A stretch of DNA of 33,076 nucleotides from Pseudomonas sp. BN417. Its GTDB lineage: Bacteria; Pseudomonadota; Gammaproteobacteria; Pseudomonadales; Pseudomonadaceae. Of this stretch, positions 21,351 through 30,058 are shown piece by piece. The stretch is taken from positions 1 to 33,076 of the forward strand of contig NZ_SSOJ01000132.1 of assembly GCF_029871205.1 (NCBI RefSeq), written 5' to 3'. Position numbers and translations under genes: made by a program. How positions within the stretch are numbered: the stretch's first letter is position 1; every line of letters starts with the position of its first letter. The notes beneath the pieces were generated by a model that was not told the origin of the DNA, did not search any database, and saw nothing but the letters and a program-made list of their open reading frames with translations.

Positions 21351-23108
21351 CTACTGGTAGCCGACACCGGCGTCCTCCAGTTGCACCTGCTGGCCATTCA
21401 TCAGGTCCAGCACCTTCTGCTGGTCATCCGTGCCCAGCTGGTTCAGGGCGCTGTTCACGTCCGACAGCCAGACATCGTGGGAGCTGCTGCGGACCGTGTT
21501 ATCCAGGATCAGTCGCTTCTGGAAGACCCAGAAATTCGACCAGTCGTACCAATCGGGCAAGCCGTCGAAGGCCTTGTTGGGATTGCCGGTGCGCATGAAT
21601 TGCGCGACGTACCGGCTGAACTTGCCGGACAGCGTCGCGCGCTGGCCCTGGTTGGCGCTGCTGCTGAGGAAACGGAACAGGTCCTCCTGGGGCGCCGCGG
21701 GGAAGTTGCCGAAGAGGAAGGGCACGTCCATGCCGTGCACCGCGCCCAGCGCCTCCTGCCAGGGGGCGGGGGCGTCGTCCCAGTCGAAGTTGTAGCGGTA
21801 GATGCCGCCCTGCAGCAGGCGCAGGTAGCGGCAGATGTTGTCCACCGTCAGGTCGATGCCCAGGCTCAGCGCGCGGTGCACCGGACGGTAGCTGGGGTAG
21901 AGCTCCGGTTTGACGATGTCGGTGATGGCAAGGTTGGCCGGATTCTGGTGGTTGACCATGTCCCACAGCTGCGCGTGGTTCGGCTTGAAGTAGCCGAGCA
22001 GTTCGCCGGCGAAGTAGGTGCCCTCGTCCTTCGTGGTGCCGAGGATCATCGGCACCTTGTGGTAGCCGCCGGCGATCAGGTCGACGTAGCCGGCCCAGGG
22101 GATCACATGGCCGTCGGTGAAATGCCCCATGACGACGGGCGTTGGCGTGTGCCGCACGATGTCCGCCGCCGGCAATCCACGGAGAAAGCCACGCACCCAG
22201 GTCGCGCCCTGTGCCTGGCGGAAGGCGGCGGCCTGCAGCGTGTCGCTGGCATGCCCCTTCTCCACCAGCAGCCGGTCGATCATGCCGCTGGATTGCAACT
22301 CGCCCAGGGCCGTGGGATAGGCGTTGGGCAGGCCCGACATGCAGATCATGCGGTCCACCAGGGCGTCGGCCAGGGGCGATTGCAGTAGGCCCCAGGCGTT
22401 GATGCAGCCGGCGGATTGCCCGGCGATGGTGACGTTGTTCGGGTTGCCTCCGAACTGGGCGATGTTGTCGCGCACCCACTCCAGGCCCTTGATCAGGTCC
22501 AGGGTGGCGTAGTTGCCCGAGTCGTCCCTGGCGTCGCCGTCCTGCAGGGCAGCGTTGTACAGCCAGCCCAGGCTGCCCAGGCGGTAGTTCACCGAGACCA
22601 CCACGACGTTGGCGTTGCGGGCGAAGTTGGCGCCGTTGTAGACCAGCTCGGAACCGGCGCCCTTGAGGTTGGAACCGCCGTGGATCCAGAACATCACTGG
22701 CAGGTTGGACTCCGCGCTTTTCGGCCGCCAGACATTGAGGTAGAGGCAGTCCTCCGAGCCGATCGGCTGGCCGAAGGTAGCCGGGTCCGGCGCACCGAAG
22801 AAGCTCCCGAGTTGCGGGCAGATGCTGGCGAAGCGGCTGGCGTCGCGCACGCCACTCCAGGCACCCGGATTGCGCGGCGCCCGCCAGCGCAATTCGCCCA
22901 CCGGTGGTGCGGCATAGGGAATGGCCCGCCAGGACTGGGTGTTGCCGACATCCGCCACCCCCTGTACCTGGGCCCCGCCCAGGGAGGAGATGGATCGCAT
23001 CAGCGACTGGCTGTCGGCGGCCTGGCCGGTAATGGCCAGGGAGCAAAGGACGAGGAGGGCGGCGCCGCGCAGGCAGCCGCGACGGGGCAGCTTCAGAATC
23101 CATTTCAT
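21351..23108 (-). CDS. Secreted type-B carboxylesterase
   Basis: From the ATG at 23108 the protein has 585 residues and a signal peptide (MKWILKLPRR, hydrophobic core, cut near TGQA|ADS). The alpha/beta-hydrolase of the carboxylesterase type B family is complete: FxGIPYA-like WRAIPYAAPPVGELRWRAP, SEDCLYLNVWRP, the oxyanion WIHGGS, the nucleophile S232 in AGQSAGC, the acid E in TKDEGTYF and H in GAVHGMDVPFLFG. The usual GESAG is GQSAG here, a change found in a minority of members. It would hydrolyse carboxylic esters outside the cytoplasm; substrate unknown. The gene is alone, with a hairpin terminator downstream. Confidence 0.92.
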   Translation of the reverse strand: MKWILKLPRRGCLRGAALLVLCSLAITGQAADSQSLMRSISSLGGAQVQGVADVGNTQSWRAIPYAAPPVGELRWRAPRNPGAWSGVRDASRFASICPQLGSFFGAPDPATFGQPIGSEDCLYLNVWRPKSAESNLPVMFWIHGGSNLKGAGSELVYNGANFARNANVVVVSVNYRLGSLGWLYNAALQDGDARDDSGNYATLDLIKGLEWVRDNIAQFGGNPNNVTIAGQSAGCINAWGLLQSPLADALVDRMICMSGLPNAYPTALGELQSSGMIDRLLVEKGHASDTLQAAAFRQAQGATWVRGFLRGLPAADIVRHTPTPVVMGHFTDGHVIPWAGYVDLIAGGYHKVPMILGTTKDEGTYFAGELLGYFKPNHAQLWDMVNHQNPANLAITDIVKPELYPSYRPVHRALSLGIDLTVDNICRYLRLLQGGIYRYNFDWDDAPAPWQEALGAVHGMDVPFLFGNFPAAPQEDLFRFLSSSANQGQRATLSGKFSRYVAQFMRTGNPNKAFDGLPDWYDWSNFWVFQKRLILDNTVRSSSHDVWLSDVNSALNQLGTDDQQKVLDLMNGQQVQLEDAGVGYQ

Positions 23109-23604
23109 TGTTGTTATCTCGTTCCTGGTCGCCAGGGGGTGGCGGATAGGGGAAGTGCCGACTGCGAAAGTCGGGCCGCCAATCCGCTCGGCAACAGGCA
23201 TCGTCCAGGCGCATTGGCACAGTGGACTGCGGGATGTGGTCTAGGCAGTGCCAGGGCGTCCGTCAAGGAAACGGGGCGGCGGCGGGATGACTGGTTGGTC
23301 AGGTCAGTGCCGGCAGTAAGCCCGGAGAGTGCGTCGACCGAATGAGCGCGAGGGAAAGTGTCCGTGTTCGCGTCACCCTTTTGACTTCCGAGAAAATGCC
23401 GCGGGTGCTTGCCTGGGCTGCATCAGGCCGACTGGAGCACCTGTTCTCCGCCTTGAACGACTGCCCAGTTTGAAGCGGATAGCCGTTTATCCCGCCATCT
23501 CCGCTGCAGGTCCGCGGCTGCTGGCAATATGCCAAAAGCCCACTTATATAAAACCAGCTGTCATCGAAACGAATGGTTCATTTTGCAGGGGAGCGAGAAA
23601 GGCC
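23109..23604. other. Divergent esterase/LuxR-type intergenic region
   Basis: About 500 bp without a supported gene. An open frame continues upstream of the regulator start (from 23329), but it has no ribosome site and poor codon character. The AT-rich TTATATAAAACC at 23544-23555 with GGCAATATGCC just before it is the best promoter-like spot for the regulator. Confidence 0.5.
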
Positions 23605-24321
23605 ATGCCGGCTCGCACAAATCCCATACGCGTGATGCTGATCGATTGTCGCCCCCTCGTCCTCATGGGCCTGCATGACTTGATCAATGCCAGGAAACCC
23701 CGGATGGAAGTGAGCGGTCAGGCCACCACCTACGCCAATGCGCTGGATCTTGCCGATCAGTTACGTCCCGATGTGATCTTTTTCAGCTTCTTTCCGGATG
23801 CGCTGGACCCGCTGGAGGTCATCGCTGGACTCGCCCGCAACGCCGAAATGAAAGTACTGGTGCTCAAGGGCCTGTACGAGGCCATTCCCGTGTCCCAGGC
23901 GATAGAGGCCGGCGCAAGGGGCGTCGTGCTGGCGGAAGCCTCGACGGAGTCAATCACCCAGGCCATCATCAAGGTCCACCATCGCGACAATGGATTGGAC
24001 ATAGCCTGGGCCGGCGGACTTTCCGGCTATAGCGCAAACGGGCACGCTCATGTGAACGGCGACCCGGAGCACGCGAAACAGGCGCAACTGACACTGCGGG
24101 AGAGGGAGCTGATCCGCGCCATTGTCGGCGACCCGTCCGCCAAGTACATGTGCATCGCCGCGCGCCTGGGCATCAGCGAACACACGGTGCACAACCACCT
24201 CAGCAGCATCTATCACAAGCTCAATCTCATCAATCGGACCGACTTGCTGATGTATGCGCTGAGGCACGGGCTGACCCATAACGGAGAGCCGCCCGAACCC
24301 GCCTGGGGGGAAGCGGATTGA
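23605..24321 (+). CDS. LuxR/NarL-type regulator with degenerate receiver
   Basis: The ATG at 23605 (AAAGG very near, GGGGAG further upstream) gives 238 residues. The N-terminal 120 residues have the receiver fold pattern, but the phosphorylation residues are gone. The acid pair is DC (D14-C15), the acceptor position in PDVIFFSFFP is Ser61, the Thr/Ser position after the fourth strand is Lys88 and the invariant Lys is Ala110. The C-terminal domain (about 160-222) is a normal LuxR helix-turn-helix (LTLRERELIRAI, then IAARLGISEHTVHNHLSSIYHKL). It should bind DNA without phosphorylation control, perhaps through a ligand or partner. It is convergent with the large secreted-protein gene. Confidence 0.88.
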   Translation: MPARTNPIRVMLIDCRPLVLMGLHDLINARKPRMEVSGQATTYANALDLADQLRPDVIFFSFFPDALDPLEVIAGLARNAEMKVLVLKGLYEAIPVSQAIEAGARGVVLAEASTESITQAIIKVHHRDNGLDIAWAGGLSGYSANGHAHVNGDPEHAKQAQLTLRERELIRAIVGDPSAKYMCIAARLGISEHTVHNHLSSIYHKLNLINRTDLLMYALRHGLTHNGEPPEPAWGEAD

Positions 24322-24438
24322 CTGGTGCACGCCGCGACGCAGCGCAAGCAATCATCGAGCAGGCGACAATCAACAGCACTTCTTGAACCCGGGAAGCTTG
24401 TCTGGCCAGGTGGGCTCAGGAAAGACGCGGCCCAATGA

Positions 24439-24476
24439 AAACGGTCTGGCCCCTTTTGGGAGCCAGACCGTTTACC
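24439..24476. terminator. Shared terminator of regulator and secreted-protein genes
   Basis: The 12-bp perfect stem AAACGGTCTGGC/GCCAGACCGTTT with an 11-nt loop lies between the convergent genes, 12 nt past the stop codon of the minus-strand gene, with TTTTC after it on the minus strand. Confidence 0.75.
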
Positions 24477-24487
24477 CGCAACGGCGT

Positions 24488-27400
24488 TCAGACAATGTCA
24501 GTGCTTGCCATATCAGTTACACCGACCAGTTTGATGATGTTTGTGATACCCGCACCATCAGCATCCTGGGCCAGGTAGCCGTCGCTTCCGACCACGCCGA
24601 AGTAGTAGTCCGTCGTGCCGTCCAGCGCGGCATCGGCGGCGGCTGTGAACGCCGCCAGGTTGGTGGCCGGCGTCTGCACTTCTTCCTCATAGTTCGTCAA
24701 CGAACCCGCCGCCGTGAAGTCGAGCTTGTCAATGCCGCTGGCAAAGCCGCCATCGATGACGGTCATGACGATGGAGAGCAACCCGTCAACGTCCGTGTCG
24801 CCGATCAGGAACGTGTCCGCATCCGCTGAGGCCGTCACGCCGTCGTCGCCAACAATGGTCACATCCAGGGTCTGCGTCGCCGTCGAGTCGCCGTCGGCAT
24901 CCGTCACCACCACATCGAAGGTCAGGTGGGCGTCCGGTGTCGTCGAGGTCACGAAGCCGATGTTGACGATCTTGATGGGTTCGTTATTCCCCTCAGTCGT
25001 GGCGCCGCCAAAAGCGATCTGGGGACCGACTGTTGCGCCCTCACCCGCCGGAGTCGCGGGATTGTCGATGGCCCCATTGAGCTGGTACCCGGTTCCGCTT
25101 GTGCCCTGGGTCGATGTCACCACTTGCGCGCCCTGGATCGAGTAGGTTTCAAAAACTCCGCCGCCGAGGTCGAAGTTGTAGTCATTGCTCTCGAAGACCA
25201 CGATGCCGTTTTGTGCCTGAGCCACGAATCCATAGGCGGGCAGATCGGCATTGAACACGTCGTCGTTACCGGTTGAGTTTCCAACAATGAAGGTCCGATT
25301 GATTGTTGCTCCGGTAATGTCATCAACCAGCTTCAGTACCACCAGCATGTCTTTGCCAGCACCAGGGCCGGCCTGTGTGAACTCGATAAAGATCGCCTTG
25401 CTCGTGGCCCTGTCCACGGCAGAATTGGTGAACCCTTCGGGATTTGCTTGGTAAAAGTCCAGATCGATCACCTCGTCCGATTGGAGTGTGTCGCTGGCAG
25501 CGCCAATCGAACTCGATGAGACCGTGACATACCGTCGATCATTCGAGAACAAGCCTGTGTTGGTGTCGTAAGCGAAGGTTTGGGGCGTTCCATTGATCAC
25601 GCCGAATCCCTCGAACTGCACAAAGAAGTTGCTGGCAAGCGTCATCACCGAGACCGGCGGATTCGATCCAACGGTCGTGGCTAAGTCGAGCGCATAGCCC
25701 TGGAGGGGGTTTCCAGGAGTCGAGGTTTTCAGGATGCTGAAGCTCGCAATCTCCTGATTCAGTTTCAAGGTATAGGTGTCAGCCACCTTGTCGAAGGTCA
25801 GCGTGCCGGTGGCGTTGGTGGTCGTTCCCTGCACTGGATTGGACACGTAGGTGAAGCCCACGTTGAACACCGCCAGGCTATCAGTCTCCGAGGCCCAACT
25901 CACCGATGGGTTGGTGATGGCGTTCGTACCCACCGTGACGCCCGTGAGCGTGACGGACAAGTCGGTGTTCGATGCGCTGTAGGGCGCCACATGCCTGTCC
26001 GCGCCAATCGAGTAAGCGAAGACACCCGTTCCACCGACGTCCGTCACAGGCGGCGAGTTGCTGGCGTTCGCGTAGACCAGATTCGACTTGGCCGTCACGA
26101 CCGGGGTGTCGTCATCGACGTTGATCCCCAGCGTGCCATCGGCCGTATCGCCATCACCATCGGTCACCCGGTAGTTGATGGTGAACGTCTGGTTGTTCTC
26201 GGTCAGGCCCGCCGCATGGAGGATCGGGTTGTTCTGCACCACCGTGTAGGCGCCCGTTGCCGCAACCATCGTCAGCGTCAGCACCGTGGTCGTGCCCTGC
26301 CTGACCAACAGACTGGTGCCGTCGGCCACATAGGTGAAGCCTGTGGGCGCTCCGCTGGTCAGATAGGCCACCGTGCCGGCCCCGTCCTGCCCAAAGGTGT
26401 GGCCCAGAGTGCCGCTGACGTTAGCCGAGTCTGCATCGTCGCCCGAGCCGCCCGGGTTGCCGCCGGTGAGCGCATCGTCGTCGAGCAGCACCGTTGCATT
26501 GGCGGAAACCGCGGGCCCGTCGTCCTCGAAGTTGAGGTTCTGGGCGATGTTCAGCGTTGCCGACGCGGTGTCGCCGTCCCTGTCGGTCTTGGTCGCCGTC
26601 AGCGTGATCAGCGTGTCAGCCGCCAGCGTCTTGTTGTCGTCATGGGCTGCGGCTGTGCTGCCGGCTACCGGGTGCACGATCGCGCGCTGCTGGTCGAGCG
26701 TGACCACGCCGGTCGCGCTGTCGACGCTTGCCGTGAACACGATCGCGCCGCCCGCGGCGAGCGCCGCGGTGGCACCCTCGCGTCCGACCACCACGCCACC
26801 TTCAAGGAACAGGAACACGCCGTTGTTGGTCGCCGTATCGGTCAGCCCGGAGACCGCTCCCACAGAGCTGACGGCCAGGGTGTAGGCCAGCGTGCCGGCG
26901 CCGTCAGCGCCGAAGGCCGAGGTGAAGTTGACCGAGAAGTCCGCGGTGGCATTGGTCGCCAGTACCGTCTCGTCAACCGTCGCCGTCGGCTCCGTCCCGG
27001 TGGTCGAGATCGATGGCCCGTCGTCCTTGAAGTTGAGGTTCTGGGCGATGTTCAGCGTCGCCGTCGCGGTATCGCCGTCCTGGTCGGTCTTGGTCGCCGT
27101 CAGCGTGATCAGCGTGTCGGCCGCCAGTGTCTTGTTGTCGTCATGGGCTGCGGCTGTGCTGCCGGCCACCGGGTGCACGATCGCGCGCTGCTGGTCGAGG
27201 GTGACCACGCCGGTCGTGCTGTTGACGCTTGCCGTGAACACGATGGCGCCGGTCGCGGCGAGCAGCGCGGTGGCACCCTCGCGTCCGACCACCACGCCAC
27301 CTTCAAGGAACAGGAACACGCCGTTGTTGGTCGCCGTATCGGTCAGCCCGGAGACCGCTCCCACAGAGCTGACGGCCAAGGTGTAGGCCAGCGTGCCGGC

Positions 27401-28867
27401 GCCGTCGGCGCCGAAGGCCGAGATGAAGTTGACCGAGAAGTCCGCGGTCGCATCGGTCGCCAGCACCGTCTCGTCGACCGTCGCCGTCGGTTCCGTCCCG
27501 GTGGTCGAGATCGACGGTCCGTCGTCCTCGAAGACCATTTTGGAGCCGATTTCGGCTTTGTCGGTAGAGACCTGGACCAGCTTGAAACGACCTATATCGA
27601 AATCGGCGTGGTTGTTGCCCTTGGCGTCGAGGGCCGCGCCGTTCTCGATGAGTACGCGGTTGTGATCCGCCGTTGTGGTGTATTCGATCCTGTAGTCGGC
27701 CTTGACGCCGGTGATAGTTGCAATGCCAGCAGTAATACTGATGACGAGGCCCGGATCATTTACTGGCAGCCCGGTGCTGATGCTGAGGACGCGGATACTG
27801 CTGATGTCAACCTTCGAATCGTTCGCATATCCGTTGACGAAATCGATGCCAGGTTCAGGAGCAGTAGTGAATGCGCTGATCTTTACGACAGCACTCTTGC
27901 CGCTTTGCAACTGGACGACGTCGAATTGGGCGGACCTTGCATTGAAGACGTCCTCAAAGTTGATGTTCGATTCGAGGTCTGCTTCGTTCTGATCCAGGTT
28001 GGGAATGGTCAGGTCCTGCCTGGCGCCGGTGACAAACGTAAAGCGGATACCCTTCTGCTCCGTGATCATCTGATTGTTGGTGCCGAAAGTGGTCGGGCCA
28101 CCCGCCTGGCTGGTATTGATCGTGTCGCCAGTCGTTATGTTGGCACCCGACGACTGGTCGGCGGGAGCCTTGCCGGTGGCGATGATGGTGGGGTCCGTGA
28201 TTCGCACGTCACCATTGATGTCGACGACTGTTTGCGGGTTCGCCGTGGTGAACATCAGGAAGAGGTTCTGGCCGGAGGGCGCATTGGCCAGGCTGAACTC
28301 CACGTCCTGACTGGTTCCGATGAAAACCTTGTTCAGCAGATTGAGGGCGTCGTCGTGGTCGGTGGTAATCGGATGCTTGAGCGGTTGGTACTCCACGGTC
28401 CAGATCTTGCCACCGGTGACCGGCGATCCGGTTTCTTCGATATAGGCGGCGAACACGATCGCGCCGGTTGGGCCCCCGGCTCGACCGAGGACGATGTTGT
28501 TGTTCGTATCCGTAAAGAGAAAGATGCTGGTGCCATCGAGGGTGTCCAGCCCGCTGTCCAGGCCATTGAGCGGCGCGCCGTCGGCGCCGACGAAGCTGAT
28601 ATCGGTAATGCTTCCACCGGGAGGAGGAGTGACGGTGAACGCATTGCTTCCAGTGTTGTCCGCGGCACCGGTATAGCCACTCAGGGCTGCACCCGTTGCG
28701 GTACCTGCTCCAAGTGCGGTCAACCGCGTCGAGAAGATCGACGGCAGGGACGCCACCAGAATGTCGTTGTCGTCCGCGTCTCCCGACGGACTTGGCGTAG
28801 CGGTGAGGTTCTGCAGCCCGGCTGTTTCATCAAGTACCGTGAAACTGCCCGTCAACGTGATAGCCAT
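24488..28867 (-). CDS. Large type I-secreted repeat protein (DUF5801-like / VCBS-like), putative adhesin
   Basis: The ATG at 28867 has AGGAGGAAATC immediately upstream; the frame above it is non-coding. The product has 1459 residues, no cysteine, no Sec signal and an acidic, Thr/Ala/Gly/Asp-rich composition, as in RTX-type secreted proteins. The N-terminal part (1 to about 445) resembles DUF5801 repeats. Two near-identical 167-residue modules follow, each starting [EK]DDGPSISTTG and containing FGADGAGTLAYTLAVSSVGA and HPVAGSTAAAHDD. Then comes a diverged VCBS/T1SS-143-like unit (DDGPAVSANATVLLDDD), a unique beta-rich region (about 935-1340) and a tail (TDYYFGVVGSDGYLAQDADG, ending STDIV) typical of type I secretion signals. 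An adhesin or matrix role is likely. No type I transporter genes are in the window. Confidence 0.85.
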   Translation of the reverse strand: MAITLTGSFTVLDETAGLQNLTATPSPSGDADDNDILVASLPSIFSTRLTALGAGTATGAALSGYTGAADNTGSNAFTVTPPPGGSITDISFVGADGAPLNGLDSGLDTLDGTSIFLFTDTNNNIVLGRAGGPTGAIVFAAYIEETGSPVTGGKIWTVEYQPLKHPITTDHDDALNLLNKVFIGTSQDVEFSLANAPSGQNLFLMFTTANPQTVVDINGDVRITDPTIIATGKAPADQSSGANITTGDTINTSQAGGPTTFGTNNQMITEQKGIRFTFVTGARQDLTIPNLDQNEADLESNINFEDVFNARSAQFDVVQLQSGKSAVVKISAFTTAPEPGIDFVNGYANDSKVDISSIRVLSISTGLPVNDPGLVISITAGIATITGVKADYRIEYTTTADHNRVLIENGAALDAKGNNHADFDIGRFKLVQVSTDKAEIGSKMVFEDDGPSISTTGTEPTATVDETVLATDATADFSVNFISAFGADGAGTLAYTLAVSSVGAVSGLTDTATNNGVFLFLEGGVVVGREGATALLAATGAIVFTASVNSTTGVVTLDQQRAIVHPVAGSTAAAHDDNKTLAADTLITLTATKTDQDGDTATATLNIAQNLNFKDDGPSISTTGTEPTATVDETVLATNATADFSVNFTSAFGADGAGTLAYTLAVSSVGAVSGLTDTATNNGVFLFLEGGVVVGREGATAALAAGGAIVFTASVDSATGVVTLDQQRAIVHPVAGSTAAAHDDNKTLAADTLITLTATKTDRDGDTASATLNIAQNLNFEDDGPAVSANATVLLDDDALTGGNPGGSGDDADSANVSGTLGHTFGQDGAGTVAYLTSGAPTGFTYVADGTSLLVRQGTTTVLTLTMVAATGAYTVVQNNPILHAAGLTENNQTFTINYRVTDGDGDTADGTLGINVDDDTPVVTAKSNLVYANASNSPPVTDVGGTGVFAYSIGADRHVAPYSASNTDLSVTLTGVTVGTNAITNPSVSWASETDSLAVFNVGFTYVSNPVQGTTTNATGTLTFDKVADTYTLKLNQEIASFSILKTSTPGNPLQGYALDLATTVGSNPPVSVMTLASNFFVQFEGFGVINGTPQTFAYDTNTGLFSNDRRYVTVSSSSIGAASDTLQSDEVIDLDFYQANPEGFTNSAVDRATSKAIFIEFTQAGPGAGKDMLVVLKLVDDITGATINRTFIVGNSTGNDDVFNADLPAYGFVAQAQNGIVVFESNDYNFDLGGGVFETYSIQGAQVVTSTQGTSGTGYQLNGAIDNPATPAGEGATVGPQIAFGGATTEGNNEPIKIVNIGFVTSTTPDAHLTFDVVVTDADGDSTATQTLDVTIVGDDGVTASADADTFLIGDTDVDGLLSIVMTVIDGGFASGIDKLDFTAAGSLTNYEEEVQTPATNLAAFTAAADAALDGTTDYYFGVVGSDGYLAQDADGAGITNIIKLVGVTDMASTDIV
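26521..27522 (-). repeat. Two nearly identical tandem 501-bp modules
   Basis: The sequence CGTCCTCGAAG/CGTCCTTGAAG recurs at 26521, 27022 and 27523, giving a period of exactly 501 bp (167 codons). The two modules differ at only scattered positions at DNA level, indicating recent duplication or gene conversion; a third, diverged unit lies on the C-terminal side. Confidence 0.92.
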
Positions 28868-29235
28868 GATTTCCTCCTGCGTAGTTCCGGGCAGCGAGGA
28901 TTGACGTTGCCCTGGTTGATGCAGGCCCCAACTATGGGGAAATGCCGGAGGCTCGCGAATCGCCCGATACTCCCAGGCGGGGTGGGAGTTTCGGACTACT
29001 TGGCATGCGGAAATGGCAGATCGGCGCTGGAAAATAGCGCTGCTGCGTGGGGGCAAGTGGCTCCGGGCCGGCCGGATAGCCACCTGCGGTGTCGTCGCTG
29101 CCCGGCAGCGCCAGGCAGGAAACATTGCCTTCGATCTGCCTGCCGACCTGTTCGGCAGTCTTTGACCGAAGTCGAGTAGCGGGTCTCGCGGGCAAAAAAA
29201 GGCCTACGAGTCAGTCAGGAGTGTCCTCCAGTGAT
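28868..29235. promoter_or_regulatory. Upstream region of the secreted-protein gene
   Basis: No gene is supported here. ACTCCC and GGGAGT form an inverted repeat near 28973-28993, about 105-125 bp before the start codon, a possible operator. No clear promoter boxes are seen. Confidence 0.4.
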
Positions 29236-29592
29236 TCAACGGTGAATCCAGCCTTCGTAGACGTGATAGATGGCCACCAGAGCCATCCCCCACAGAAGCA
29301 ACTCCCGAAACACCTTCAGGGTCAGGCACCAATAGACCGCAGCGGCCACCAGGGCACCCAGTATCAGCTTGTCCGTCGGGTCCCATTGCTTTTCGTACTC
29401 TGCCGCCAAGTATCCAGCGGCCAAAGACGCCAAAACCTGCAGGGCTGCCTGAAAGAAGAGTCCACCGGTAACGGACTTCGAAGTGGATTCGTAGACTTTC
29501 CCCAAACCCCGGCAGTAACGGCACTCTGTCGCGTATCCATTTTTGAGAATCGCTCGGCTGCCATGGCATACGGGACATTGTTGCCAAGCCAT
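29236..29592 (-). CDS. Small zinc-finger membrane protein
   Basis: The ATG at 29592 follows AGAGGAGACT, a strong ribosome site. The 118-residue product starts with two CxxCxG motifs, CPVCHGS (6-12) and CRYCRGLG (24-31), the half-unit of a DnaJ-type zinc finger. Two or three hydrophobic segments follow (about 48-63, 78-92 and 96-112). The whole looks like a membrane-anchored zinc-binding protein. A second frame over the same DNA (29204-29587) is a shadow. Function unknown. The gene is upstream of the secreted-protein gene on the same strand, 368 bp away. Confidence 0.78.
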   Translation of the reverse strand: MAWQQCPVCHGSRAILKNGYATECRYCRGLGKVYESTSKSVTGGLFFQAALQVLASLAAGYLAAEYEKQWDPTDKLILGALVAAAVYWCLTLKVFRELLLWGMALVAIYHVYEGWIHR

Positions 29593-30058
29593 AGTCTCCT
29601 CTTGATATCAGGGTGGGTGCATTAATGAGAAACGTTAGTCCGGCCGGTGTCGCCTGGCATTACCGCACGTAGGGCAAAGGCGGCCGTTGGGCTGGTGGGA
29701 AGCACGGAATAGGGGGGCATAGCTGTTTTTCCTACCCCAGCTTGTACCCAAAGGGCCCATGGGGGCTTCGGTGCTTGCAGCAGCACGATTGACGAGTACT
29801 CGGCCACTCGGAGGAAACAGGCCCGCTCACATTCTTGCGCTTTCGGGATAGCGCCGTACGCCACGGGAGCGCTTGCCGGAGGTCGGCTCCCTATCCTCCG
29901 TCGGGTCAGCCTCGGTTTTCGAGAGGCCACCATTGCCCGAACGTCCTCTCTCCGGAAGGGGCGTTGCCGACGCGGTTACGGAGCCGGTCCCGCATGAGCC
30001 ATTCAACCCATCCAGTATCCCCGCGCCTGAAAGCGCGATCGATGTGGGTAGCGCAGCG
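29593..30058. other. 466-bp region upstream of mhpB
   Basis: The frame of mhpB stays open upstream to 29873, but the extension is Pro/Ser-rich, has no ribosome site and would make MhpB 62 residues too long. No mhpA (hydroxylase) or mhpR (regulator) is recognisable. A C-rich stretch with CCTACCCC near 29735 and a G-run (GGGGGG) near 29710 are the only unusual tracts. Confidence 0.5.

Noticed and set aside
23208-23227. A sigma-54 promoter at TTGGCACAGTGGACTGC
   Set aside because: The GG and GC elements are 11 nt apart instead of the strict 10.
25991-29179. A 1062-codon open frame on the plus strand opposite the secreted-protein gene
   Set aside because: It is antisense to the T1SS-type protein, has Arg/Gly/Val-rich low-information composition and mirrors the repeat period; it is a codon-bias shadow.
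29873-30058. Extended N-terminus of MhpB or the tail of an mhpA gene
   Set aside because: The extension has no ribosome site, and the known length and residue numbering of MhpB fit the start at 30059; no flavin-hydroxylase sequence is visible.
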